Of a stretch of DNA of 64,000 bases, positions 8,662-16,168 are shown piece by piece. The position numbers and the translations under genes were made by a program. The DNA lies in the NCBI GenBank assembly GCA_944389145.1, contig CALXLH010000010.1, positions 1 to 64,000 of the forward strand. Reading direction: 5' to 3'. The DNA is from an uncultured Spirochaetaceae bacterium (lineage in GTDB: Bacteria; Spirochaetota; Spirochaetia; Sphaerochaetales; Sphaerochaetaceae). Position 1 is the stretch's first letter. Each line of letters begins with the position of its first letter. Below the pieces are notes generated by a model. The model was not told where the DNA came from. It worked only from the letters and a program-made list of their open reading frames with translations, and ran no database searches.

Positions 8662-9141
8662 ATGGATTTTATCGATAAGATATGGAAATACATTGACAAG
8701 GGCATGGAGTATCTGATGGCCGTTTGCTTTGGTGGAATGACAATCGTCATCTTCCTTCAGGTAATTTTCAGGTATTGCCTTAGAAGTCCTCTTTCATGGT
8801 CAGAGGAGCTGGCGAGATATCTTTTTGTATATATCTCGTTCATCGGTAGCGTAATTGCGGCTCGTGGCGGGCAGCATATAGGCGTAGAGGTTCTTGTGAA
8901 GCGGCTTCCGAAAGGACTGGAAAAGATAGTTACCGCAATAGCAAACCTGCTTACTGGAATATTCTTCGTTATCATAACCGTTGCTTTTGTCCGCATGTTC
9001 CCGATGCTGACAAGACAGACTACATCGGCACTGGGAATCTCGATGGCCATACCGTATCTCGGCCTTGGGCTAGGAGCCATACTCATGGCGGTATTCTATA
9101 TCATCGAGGCAATTCGACCTTTTGTAGTAAAGAGGAGTTAG
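8662..9141 (+). CDS. dctQ: TRAP transporter small permease DctQ
   Basis: The 159-residue protein has four hydrophobic stretches and the DctQ motif region SPLSWSEELARYLFVY. ATG 8662 is chosen over the TTG at 8659 because AAGGAGG (8650-8656) then has a 5-nt spacer. It lies between dctP and dctM and forms the small membrane subunit of the sodium-dependent TRAP importer. Confidence 0.93.
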   Translation: MDFIDKIWKYIDKGMEYLMAVCFGGMTIVIFLQVIFRYCLRSPLSWSEELARYLFVYISFIGSVIAARGGQHIGVEVLVKRLPKGLEKIVTAIANLLTGIFFVIITVAFVRMFPMLTRQTTSALGISMAIPYLGLGLGAILMAVFYIIEAIRPFVVKRS

Positions 9142-9142
9142 T

Positions 9143-10417
9143 ATGGGAACGATCCTTTTCGTGATTTTCTTCATATGCTTATTCATAAACGTGCCAATAG
9201 CAGTATGCCTTGGAATTGCATCGGTGGCAGCCTTGATCTTTGGAGGGATATCCCTTATTGCCGTTCCTCAGGCAATGTTTACTGCGGTGAATTCGTTTTC
9301 ACTCATGGCTATACCGTTCTTTGTGCTTGCCGGTAATGTCATGGCTACCGGAGGAATCTCTAGGCGCCTGGTGAATTTCGCAAATCTCATCATTGGTGGA
9401 ATAAGAGGCGGCCTTGCCATAGCTTCTATCCTTGCTTCCATGATCTTCGCCGCGATCTCTGGTTCCTGTCCAGCGACGACGGCCGCGATCGGAAGCATCA
9501 TGGTTCCGGAGATGAAGAAGAATGGCTACAGCAATGATTTCGCTGCTGCAACGGTTGCTGCTGCGGGAACCGTTGGCCAGGTTATCCCTCCTAGCGTTCC
9601 AATGGTGTCGTATTGCGTTCTTGCCGGATGTTCTGTCGGTAAGCTTTTCCTTGCTGGTGTTGGCCCCGGGATCCTCATGGGATTGGTGATGATGGCAATC
9701 GCCTACAGATACGCGGTGAAGAATGGCATAGTCGCAAAGAAGGAAAAGAAATCCCTTAAGGAAGTGATGGCTGTATTCATTGATAGTATCTGGGCGATCC
9801 TGATGCCTGTTATAATCCTTGGGGGAATATATTCTGGTATCTTTACTCCGACTGAATCAGCAGCAGTTGCAGTCGTGTATGGAGTCATTGTGGGGAAATT
9901 CGTATACAAGGATCTGCACATGAAGGATCTTGTCTCGATATTCGCGAAGTCGGCTGCAGGTACTGCGGTAATCATGCTTATCATGGCAACCGCTGGCTCA
10001 TTCAGCTGGGTTCTTACGAGCGAGAGAATACCTCAGCTTATCGCAAACACCCTATTGTCATTGACGACGAATAAGATAGTCCTTCTTTTCCTGTTCAATA
10101 TAGTCCTTCTGATTGCGGGGTGTTTCCTAAATCCGTCAGCAGCAGTCATATTGTTGACTCCGATACTCCTTCCTGTGCTTACGCAGGTTGGCGTAAGTCC
10201 CTATCTAGTCGGAATCGTAATGATCGTCAACCTTGCCGTCGGGCAGATAACTCCTCCTGTAGGTGCCTGCCTATATGTCGCTTGCAATATCGCAAACGTG
10301 AAGCTGGAACCTCTTGTAAAGGCGATAATTGGATATATGATCGCTCTGATTGTTGTTATATTCGCAATAACTTATATAGAGCCTATTTCCTTGGCGCTTC
10401 CTGCGTTATTCGGTTGA
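9143..10417 (+). CDS. dctM: TRAP transporter large permease DctM
   Basis: The 424-residue protein has about 12 hydrophobic segments and the DctM signatures PFFVLAGNVMATGGI and SGSCPATTAAIGSIMVPEM. It starts 1 nt after dctQ. Being the translocating subunit of the TRAP system, it would carry the sugar acid that the dehydratase encoded first in the operon acts on. A hairpin terminator follows 6 nt after the stop. Confidence 0.94.
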   Translation: MGTILFVIFFICLFINVPIAVCLGIASVAALIFGGISLIAVPQAMFTAVNSFSLMAIPFFVLAGNVMATGGISRRLVNFANLIIGGIRGGLAIASILASMIFAAISGSCPATTAAIGSIMVPEMKKNGYSNDFAAATVAAAGTVGQVIPPSVPMVSYCVLAGCSVGKLFLAGVGPGILMGLVMMAIAYRYAVKNGIVAKKEKKSLKEVMAVFIDSIWAILMPVIILGGIYSGIFTPTESAAVAVVYGVIVGKFVYKDLHMKDLVSIFAKSAAGTAVIMLIMATAGSFSWVLTSERIPQLIANTLLSLTTNKIVLLFLFNIVLLIAGCFLNPSAAVILLTPILLPVLTQVGVSPYLVGIVMIVNLAVGQITPPVGACLYVACNIANVKLEPLVKAIIGYMIALIVVIFAITYIEPISLALPALFG

Positions 10418-10423
10418 ATATCT

Positions 10424-10451
10424 AGCCTGTCGCTATCAAGCGGCAGGCTTT
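10424..10451 (+). terminator. Terminator of dehydratase/TRAP operon
   Basis: AGCCTGTCGC (10424-10433) pairs with GCGGCAGGCT (10440-10449) around a 6-nt loop with one G-U pair. A short T run follows. Confidence 0.7.
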
Positions 10452-10524
10452 GCATGATTGCATTTCTTGCCTCTTATTCTCCATCATCGCCTCATATGCT
10501 ATCCTTCACCAGAGTAGATAAGCC

Positions 10525-10992
10525 ATGGGTGATGAGAGCTTCTACAAGGATCTATACGATAGATTCGAGAGGGGAGAGTTCCTCCCGTCGGATGATAAGG
10601 ACTTCCATGATCTTGCCGCTGCTATAAGCCGCTTCGTACCGGAGGAGAAGCTCGTGGAGAACTGGGATGGCTATGTGCCGTTCCTTATCGATGGATCGAT
10701 GGCTGATACGGCTCTCTCCACGCTGGAGAAGGCAGGGCCTAAGGAGGATTACTTCCTCTGGGATTATCTTTACTCGATGGCGCTTTACAGGAGCGCGGTG
10801 ATAGAGAACCGTTCGGATGATGTCGAGTACGATCCATCCTGCGGCGACATTCTCGGAACGCTGAGGAAGGCCCGTTCCTATGCCTCCAAGGCGAGGAGCC
10901 TTGCCCCGGAGCGCTTCCTTCCTGATCTTGACCGTCTTGACGCCGTCACATCCAGGGCGCTTATCGTCGCCCGCATGAAGGGGTTGAGATGA
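10525..10992 (+). CDS. Hypothetical protein, acidic alpha-helical
   Basis: This 155-residue protein is not recognised. It has no signal peptide or membrane segment, is rich in Asp, Glu, Leu and Arg, and looks all-helical. A segment near residues 115-140 (LRKARSYASKARSLAPERF) resembles a TPR-like helix pair, but a full repeat cannot be defined. It ends inside the next gene as GAGATGA, so it is probably co-translated with the rRNA methyltransferase and may have a related ribosome role. No clear Shine-Dalgarno precedes ATG 10525. Confidence 0.7.
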   Translation: MGDESFYKDLYDRFERGEFLPSDDKDFHDLAAAISRFVPEEKLVENWDGYVPFLIDGSMADTALSTLEKAGPKEDYFLWDYLYSMALYRSAVIENRSDDVEYDPSCGDILGTLRKARSYASKARSLAPERFLPDLDRLDAVTSRALIVARMKGLR

Positions 10993-12140
10993 GAAGGCAT
11001 TGCAATCTCTCCGGCCGCTGCGGCGGCTGTACCTTCGTCAACATACCATATGCCGATGAGCTGCTCGATAAGCGTGTTGCCGAGGAAAGGCAGCTCTCTC
11101 GCTTCTGCAGCGTCGCCCCGATACTCAGAAGCGACAGGATAACAGGATACAGGTGCAAGGTGCAGGCAGTCTGCGGTACCGAGGACGGACGTCTTGTCAC
11201 AGGCATATACCGCCGTGGTTCCCATAAGCTCATACCCGTGCGTTCCTGTCCGCTGGAGGATGAGAGGGCAGGGAGGATCCTGGAGACTATACGCTCGCTC
11301 TCGAATCGCTACGGGATAACTGCCTATGATGAGGATATGGGCTATGGCGAGCTGCGCCATGTCCTAATCAGGGTGGCCGCGCATGCCGATGAGGCGCTTG
11401 TCGTCCTGGTGACGGCAGTGGACAGCCTTTCTCATGAATCGGATCTTGCCGCTGCGATCCATCAGAAGCATCCCTTCGTCAAGGGTGTCGTTGCCGTGAA
11501 GAACAGGGAACGCACGAGCATGGTGCTGCCCGAGGATCCGGCTGTGAGGATCATCTATGGCAGGGGGTATATCACGGACAGGCTCTGTGGCCTGAGGTTC
11601 AGGATATCGCCGGCATCGTTCTATCAGGTGAATCCATACATGGCCGAAAGGCTCTATAAGATCGCGATGAACATGGCCATGCTGCGCCCCGATGATACCG
11701 TTATCGATGCCTATTCGGGAACCGGTACGATTGCCTGCATAGCGGCCTCTTGCGGAGCGGGCCGCGTCATCGGCATAGAGTCAAATCCGGCGGCAGTGCA
11801 CGATGCTGAGGAGAATGCGGGGATGAACGGGCTTGGAAATGTCTCATTCATCAATGCCGATGCATCTAAGTACATGAAGGAGGCGGCGAAGAGGGGAGAG
11901 CGGTGCGATGTGCTCTTCCTTGATCCGCCGCGCTCTGGCGCAAGCGAGGAGTTCCTTGCCGCGGCCAGCCGCATGGCCCCGGAAAGGATCGTATATATCT
12001 CATGCAATCCCGATTCATTGCAGCGCGATCTCAGATACGTCCGCCGCTTCATGCCTTATAGGATCGTAGGCATCCAGCCTGTGGACATGTTTCCTGCCTC
12101 CGAGCATATTGAGACGGCCGTGCTTCTTGTAAGACGCTGA
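10989..12140 (+). CDS. RlmD/RumA-like 23S rRNA (uracil-5-)-methyltransferase
   Basis: The 383-residue protein is a SAM-dependent 5-methyluridine methyltransferase. The N-terminus has the C-x5-C-x2-C pattern (C5, C11, C14) of the [4Fe-4S] site in RumA. The catalytic domain shows DAYSGTGTIACIA for SAM binding, FLDPPRSG, and the catalytic cysteine in ISCNP (about C339). There is no N-terminal TRAM domain, so the protein is shorter than E. coli RlmD. Its start overlaps the preceding stop by 4 nt. Whether it modifies one or two 23S positions (RlmD versus RlmCD type) cannot be told here. Confidence 0.88.
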   Translation: MRRHCNLSGRCGGCTFVNIPYADELLDKRVAEERQLSRFCSVAPILRSDRITGYRCKVQAVCGTEDGRLVTGIYRRGSHKLIPVRSCPLEDERAGRILETIRSLSNRYGITAYDEDMGYGELRHVLIRVAAHADEALVVLVTAVDSLSHESDLAAAIHQKHPFVKGVVAVKNRERTSMVLPEDPAVRIIYGRGYITDRLCGLRFRISPASFYQVNPYMAERLYKIAMNMAMLRPDDTVIDAYSGTGTIACIAASCGAGRVIGIESNPAAVHDAEENAGMNGLGNVSFINADASKYMKEAAKRGERCDVLFLDPPRSGASEEFLAAASRMAPERIVYISCNPDSLQRDLRYVRRFMPYRIVGIQPVDMFPASEHIETAVLLVRR

Positions 12141-12169
12141 AGAAAATCAGCGCATCACGCTTTCCATTG

Positions 12170-12178
12170 TGGTATAAT
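12170..12178 (+). promoter_or_regulatory. Extended -10 promoter of cytidylate-kinase-like gene
   Basis: TGG directly precedes a perfect TATAAT (12173-12178), an extended -10 element with no good -35. Predicted transcription starts near 12185, right at the AAAGGAG (12185-12191). Confidence 0.65.
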
Positions 12179-12198
12179 GGCAGGAAAGGAGATAGCCG

Positions 12199-12801
12199 TT
12201 GAATAAGGTCATAACAGTTGGAAGGCAGTTCGGAAGCGGGGGCAGGGAGCTTGGAAGGCGCCTTGCAGATTATCTTCAGATCGCCTATTACGACAAGGAG
12301 ATCGTGGAGGAGATCGCGAAGCGCACGTCGCTCTCGGAGGAGTATATCCATAATGTCGTCGAGCATCATCCGTATCCGCTTCTCCCCATCACGATAGGCC
12401 GCAGCTTCAATCCGATGGGCAATCCTATGTTCCAGATAACCCAGAGCGTCTATGCTGAGCAGACTAACATCATAAAGGAGATGGCGGAAAACTCCGATTG
12501 CGTCATTGTCGGGCGCTGTGCCGATTACATCCTGAGGGATATAAAGCCTTGGAGGCTCTTTGTCTATGCAGACATGGATTCGCGCATCAGGCGCTGCTAT
12601 GCCCGGGCTCCTGAGGGAGAGAATCTCTCTGACAAGGAGATGAGGCAGAAGATCCTCTCCGTGGACAAGGGCCGACAGAAGTACTATGAGTTCTATACCG
12701 GCAACAAATGGGGCGATATGACGAACTACGACTTCTGCATCAATACCTCGAATCTCATCATAAAGGATGCAATACCCCATATAGCGCACCTCTTCGACTG
12801 A
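12199..12801 (+). CDS. Cytidylate kinase-like family protein
   Basis: The 200-residue protein belongs to the cytidylate-kinase-like P-loop family. The P-loop region reads GRQFGSGGRELG (8-19), and a second conserved block is CVIVGRCADYIL. The family is common beside housekeeping genes, but its true substrate is not settled, so it need not be the main CMP kinase. The start codon is TTG 12199, supported by AAAGGAG 7 nt upstream; no in-frame ATG exists before the P-loop. It has its own extended -10 promoter and is followed by a GC-rich hairpin. Confidence 0.85.
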   Translation: MNKVITVGRQFGSGGRELGRRLADYLQIAYYDKEIVEEIAKRTSLSEEYIHNVVEHHPYPLLPITIGRSFNPMGNPMFQITQSVYAEQTNIIKEMAENSDCVIVGRCADYILRDIKPWRLFVYADMDSRIRRCYARAPEGENLSDKEMRQKILSVDKGRQKYYEFYTGNKWGDMTNYDFCINTSNLIIKDAIPHIAHLFD

Positions 12802-12813
12802 GATCGCATGATG

Positions 12814-12842
12814 GCGGGCCCGGGATTATCCCCTCGGCCCGC
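12814..12842 (+). terminator. GC-rich hairpin after cytidylate-kinase-like gene
   Basis: GCGGGCC (12814-12820) pairs with GGCCCGC (12836-12842), with a further GGG/CCC inside. There is no T tract, so termination would be weak or factor-dependent. Confidence 0.45.
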
Positions 12843-12855
12843 ATATCCGAGGGAG

Positions 12856-12885
12856 TTGAATAATCAGCTTGTTCTGGAGTAGAAT
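12856..12885 (+). promoter_or_regulatory. Promoter of rpoZ-miaA
   Basis: TTGAAT (12856-12861) and TAGAAT (12880-12885) are spaced by 18 bp. AAGGAG at 12898-12903 follows, 6 nt before the GTG start. Confidence 0.6.
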
Positions 12886-12909
12886 ACCAATTCTGATAAG
12901 GAGCTTGAT

Positions 12910-13104
12910 GTGATACCTCTCAATGAACTCATCGACAAGGAAACCAACGTTTACGAGATGACCTGCGTGGCTATCAAGGAGGCCGATATCTACGCCCAGA
13001 CCGATAAGGGGGCCGAGATCGAGGCGGCAGGCGAGAAGGTCGTATCCGTCGTCCTTGACCGTGCCCTTAACGACGAGATTGAGTATACCGAGCCGGAAGC
13101 CTAA
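12910..13104 (+). CDS. rpoZ: RNA polymerase omega subunit (short spirochaetal form)
   Basis: The 64-residue protein matches short omega subunits: the N-terminal IPLNELI..NVYEMTCVAIKEA leads into an acidic tail, and omega helps assemble the beta' subunit. The start is GTG 12910, with AAGGAG at 12898-12903; no ATG is in frame. The gene overlaps the start of miaA, a pairing also found in treponemes. The protein lacks the longer C-terminal part of E. coli omega. The assignment rests on short motifs and context. Confidence 0.8.
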   Translation: MIPLNELIDKETNVYEMTCVAIKEADIYAQTDKGAEIEAAGEKVVSVVLDRALNDEIEYTEPEA

Positions 13105-14026
13105 GGCGGTCCTCCTATTTGGACCGACTGCCGTCGGCAAGACGGCCCTGACCGAAAGGCTCTTCTCAAGGGGCTTCGAGATAATCAACGCCGATTCGGT
13201 ACAGGTCTATCGTGGCCTTGATATAGGATCGGCAAAGCCCTCAGAGGCGCTGCAGCATCTCATTCCGCATCATCTGATCGATATCCGTGATCCCTGGGAG
13301 GAGTACTCCGTAGGGGATTTTGTCATGGATGCCGATGCCGCGATAGCTGATATCTCATCGAGGGGACGCATCGCCCTCGTGACCGGCGGCACGGCATATT
13401 ACTTCCGCCACCTTCTCTATGGCGCGCCCAGGACGCCGAAGGCCGATCCGGCGATACGGAAGGAGGTTGAGGAGGAGATGGCGGAGAAAGGCATCAGATG
13501 GGCTCATGCCTATCTTGAGTCTATCGATCCGGTCTCTGCAGGGCGAATAAGCGAGAATGACTCCTACCGCATCTCCAGGGCGATCGAAGTCTATAGGATA
13601 TCTGGCTGTCCGCTCTCATCATTCGCGCTTTCGGAGAAGGAGAGGGATGACGTGGACTTCATCGTCATCGGCCTCGCGAGGGACAGGGCTGAGCTTGATG
13701 AGCGCATCAGGGCCCGCGTTGATATCATGTTCGAGGAAGGCCTCTATGATGAGGTAAGGCGCCTGATGAGGGATGGCGCGAAGGCTTCTTGGCCTGCGAT
13801 GGAAGGCATAGGCTACCGGGAGTTCTTCGATGCCGCGGAATCGGGGGAGCCGACGCTTTCCACCATCCGTGATGACATCATCAGATCATCGATACGCTAT
13901 GCAAAGCGGCAGATGACCTTCTTCTCCTCATTCAGCACCTGCCGCTTCTTCCATCCTGATGACATTGGGTCGATCGCCTCGTACCTGAGGTCAAGGGGCG
14001 TAGATCCCGACCTCCTCGACGCCTAG
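13079..14026 (+). CDS. miaA: tRNA dimethylallyltransferase MiaA
   Basis: MiaA adds an isopentenyl group to A37 of tRNAs that read UNN codons. The P-loop GPTAVGKT lies about 15 residues in, followed by INADSVQVYRGLDIGSAKP and later SYRISRAIEVYRISG, all typical. About 315 residues is the normal length. No ATG is available near the N-terminus; TTG 13079 gives a natural distance to the P-loop, while TTG 13055 and GTG 13061 are longer alternatives. All overlap the 3' end of rpoZ, so the two genes are co-transcribed. The 3' end overlaps the convergent membrane-protein gene by 36 nt. Confidence 0.93.
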   Translation: MSIPSRKPKAVLLFGPTAVGKTALTERLFSRGFEIINADSVQVYRGLDIGSAKPSEALQHLIPHHLIDIRDPWEEYSVGDFVMDADAAIADISSRGRIALVTGGTAYYFRHLLYGAPRTPKADPAIRKEVEEEMAEKGIRWAHAYLESIDPVSAGRISENDSYRISRAIEVYRISGCPLSSFALSEKERDDVDFIVIGLARDRAELDERIRARVDIMFEEGLYDEVRRLMRDGAKASWPAMEGIGYREFFDAAESGEPTLSTIRDDIIRSSIRYAKRQMTFFSSFSTCRFFHPDDIGSIASYLRSRGVDPDLLDA

Positions 14027-15445
14027 GTTCTCGTATCCGAGTATCTCCGAGCCAACGATGTTCCACCATCCACGGTCGTTCCATGCGAATGAGAAGCTCT
14101 GCCTCACGCGGTAGCGATAGACGGGCCTTGTTTCGAGGCTTTCCGTAATCTCTTCCTCTGCATCCTCCTCGTATGGGGCCGGAACGTACCATATTCCGGT
14201 GGCTTCATATTCGTTCTCTCCTGTCTGCTCGATCGATTCAAGCGCGACGCCATAGATGAATGAAGATGCGGGAATCGCAGGACAGCCATCGCTGAGCCAG
14301 TCATTGGCATTGATTATCGGCTCAACCGCCTCATATGCCATCCTCGTGCGTGATGTGACGTAGAGGTTTGTGACCTCCATGCTCTGCGGCAGCTCCGTGC
14401 CCTTTACGGGATCATCGAGAGCCTGCGGATCAAGCTCGTTCTGTGCCTGATAGACCGCCTCGATTATCTCTACAGGCTCCATATCCTTTGTGTATGGGGG
14501 CTCGAGGATTCCCGATATATAGCTTACAAGGAATGAGATGATGGCTACAGCAGCGATCACGGATACCGTTATGACAGTGCCCTTGACTCTCCAGAAAGCC
14601 CTTCTCTTGGCGATCTTGCCCGTCTTTTCGATGATTGCCCTGGCCTCAGCGGCTTCCTCTGCCTTGCGGACATCGGCCTGGCGCTCCTCCTCGCTCCTAT
14701 CCTCGAGGTCCCATTCAAGGCCCTTGCTTCGCTCCAGGAACCACGGCAGCACCTTCTCAGGACTCCTGTTACCCATGATATCCCTCATCTCACGGGACCT
14801 AGCATGGAGTATGAATGATATGAGACCCTCGGTCTTGGCGTCCATGGACTGATAGATCGACAGCGGAAGCTCCTTGTAGCCGGCCTCCCTTGATTCCTCT
14901 CTGATGAAGGGGAGGGTGCCTGCGGCTGCGTAGTACAGCAGCTGTGCCATCTCCGATACAAGCCGGAAGCCTGTCTCGGCGCTGCCCTGCACGAGCGCCG
15001 TGGATTCCATTCTCTTCGTATCCTCGTCGATCATTATTGAGAAGATATCCGCAAGGTCCGGAGGCAGCAGGAGGATATCATGGCCGTCGAGGATGAATAT
15101 CCTGTATAGGGGGAACACTCCGCTGGAGAGGTCAAGGAAGCGGCTCTCTGCCTGCGAAAGGGCGAATGCGAGCCTGTTCACGAGCTTGAGGGCATCCTTC
15201 CTGTGCACGGTCGCGATGGTATCGAAGGGCTCCAGGCTGCATCGCTCGAAGTAGACATAGCGCCATTCGTCGATGGTGGCGAATCCTTCCCAGTACCAGG
15301 GGCGGATGGAAGTGCCATCGGTGATGATTCCCTCCATCTTCTCTCCCTGCATCAGATGCTTAGGAACGCCGAATTCATCGCGCCCGATCCTGATCGCGGT
15401 CCAGGTCCTCCCGTCTCTCTCTATCTCCCTTATCTCTCTTTCCAC
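13991..15445 (-). CDS. Conserved hypothetical protein with one central membrane helix
   Basis: The 484-residue protein is not assigned to a known family. Residues about 1-250 form a soluble domain that begins like a small kinase-like or regulatory fold, followed by a charged, probably coiled stretch (EERQADVRKAEEAAEAR). One transmembrane helix (about residues 287-310, ITVSVIAAVAIISFLVSYI) precedes a C-terminal domain of about 170 residues rich in aromatic residues, which should lie outside the membrane. It starts with GTG just after the MEMO-like gene in the same operon. Its last 36 nt overlap miaA tail to tail. A role in envelope sensing is possible but unproven. Confidence 0.75.
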   Translation of the reverse strand: MEREIREIERDGRTWTAIRIGRDEFGVPKHLMQGEKMEGIITDGTSIRPWYWEGFATIDEWRYVYFERCSLEPFDTIATVHRKDALKLVNRLAFALSQAESRFLDLSSGVFPLYRIFILDGHDILLLPPDLADIFSIMIDEDTKRMESTALVQGSAETGFRLVSEMAQLLYYAAAGTLPFIREESREAGYKELPLSIYQSMDAKTEGLISFILHARSREMRDIMGNRSPEKVLPWFLERSKGLEWDLEDRSEEERQADVRKAEEAAEARAIIEKTGKIAKRRAFWRVKGTVITVSVIAAVAIISFLVSYISGILEPPYTKDMEPVEIIEAVYQAQNELDPQALDDPVKGTELPQSMEVTNLYVTSRTRMAYEAVEPIINANDWLSDGCPAIPASSFIYGVALESIEQTGENEYEATGIWYVPAPYEEDAEEEITESLETRPVYRYRVRQSFSFAWNDRGWWNIVGSEILGYENLGVEEVGIYAP

Positions 15446-15448
15446 TTC

Positions 15449-16168
15449 CTACCTCATGATGAACGCAGCGTGTCCGCTCGTCCTGTCATCGTCCTTGGCT
15501 CCTATCAGCTCCCAGCGGCCTCCGAGGATGGCCTGCACGCTCTCTATCAGCGGCGTGGCACAGGCGCCGAGCCGACCCTTCTGATATTGATCCATCAGGT
15601 GGCCTCCCTTGAGTATCTCATCTATGGAAGCCTTCGTTGCCTTGCCCACATCGTTCTCCGGAAGCCGTCCGGTCATGTTGGACGATATAAGGAATATAGT
15701 ATCATCATCGGACAAAGGCGAGAGGATGCGTGACAGTTCCTTGATCTGGGCTCCTCTTGTTATGCGAATGAAGAGGAAATGCACTAGGGACGAGGGATTG
15801 TGATAGGCGATATACGGCAGGAAGAGCTCCTTGGAGTACTCTTCCTTCTCATAGGGCGTTCCGTCAGGAAGTCCTAGCCCAGATATCCTCACCAGCCCAA
15901 GCGGCGTCTCCTCCGTGGCTTCCGGCGACTGGAAGATATGCATTCCTCTATCCTTCTCCAGCGTTTCCCGGTGCAATGGAAGGAGGATGATAAGGCGCTT
16001 CCCGTCGGGAATCGATGCGAACACCCTGCGATAGAACGGAGCGACTCCCTCCAGCCTCATGTGGGGGAGTATCGCGGCTCGGATGGGCTCCTCGTTTCCT
16101 ATCGGGGATACGAGCGGCATAAGCTCATCCCGTCCATCCGGATAGAAGACAGCGCTATGGTAGATCAT
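15449..16168 (-). CDS. Divergent MEMO-family (AmmeMemoRadiSam B-like) protein
   Basis: From ATG 16168 the product is 239 residues. Its plan follows MEMO proteins: AVFYPDG near the start (family AGFYP), ILPHM (family PHAG), LIILLPLHRE (family ILGPNH), TPLGLV, TIFLISSNMT (family SSDxxH) and a final SGHAAFI. Several histidines expected to bind metal in MEMO are replaced, for example after SSNMT, so it may not bind iron or copper as others do. It overlaps the RqcH-like gene by 4 nt (ATGA), with AAGGAG inside that gene. The open frame that continues upstream to 16435 is only the shadow of the RqcH-like gene and was left out. Confidence 0.7.
   Translation of the reverse strand: MIYHSAVFYPDGRDELMPLVSPIGNEEPIRAAILPHMRLEGVAPFYRRVFASIPDGKRLIILLPLHRETLEKDRGMHIFQSPEATEETPLGLVRISGLGLPDGTPYEKEEYSKELFLPYIAYHNPSSLVHFLFIRITRGAQIKELSRILSPLSDDDTIFLISSNMTGRLPENDVGKATKASIDEILKGGHLMDQYQKGRLGACATPLIESVQAILGGRWELIGAKDDDRTSGHAAFIMR

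Noticed and set aside
12049-12789. 246-codon minus-strand frame
   Set aside because: It is antisense to the cytidylate-kinase-like gene, which has clear motifs, a promoter and a Shine-Dalgarno; the reverse frame has no family features.
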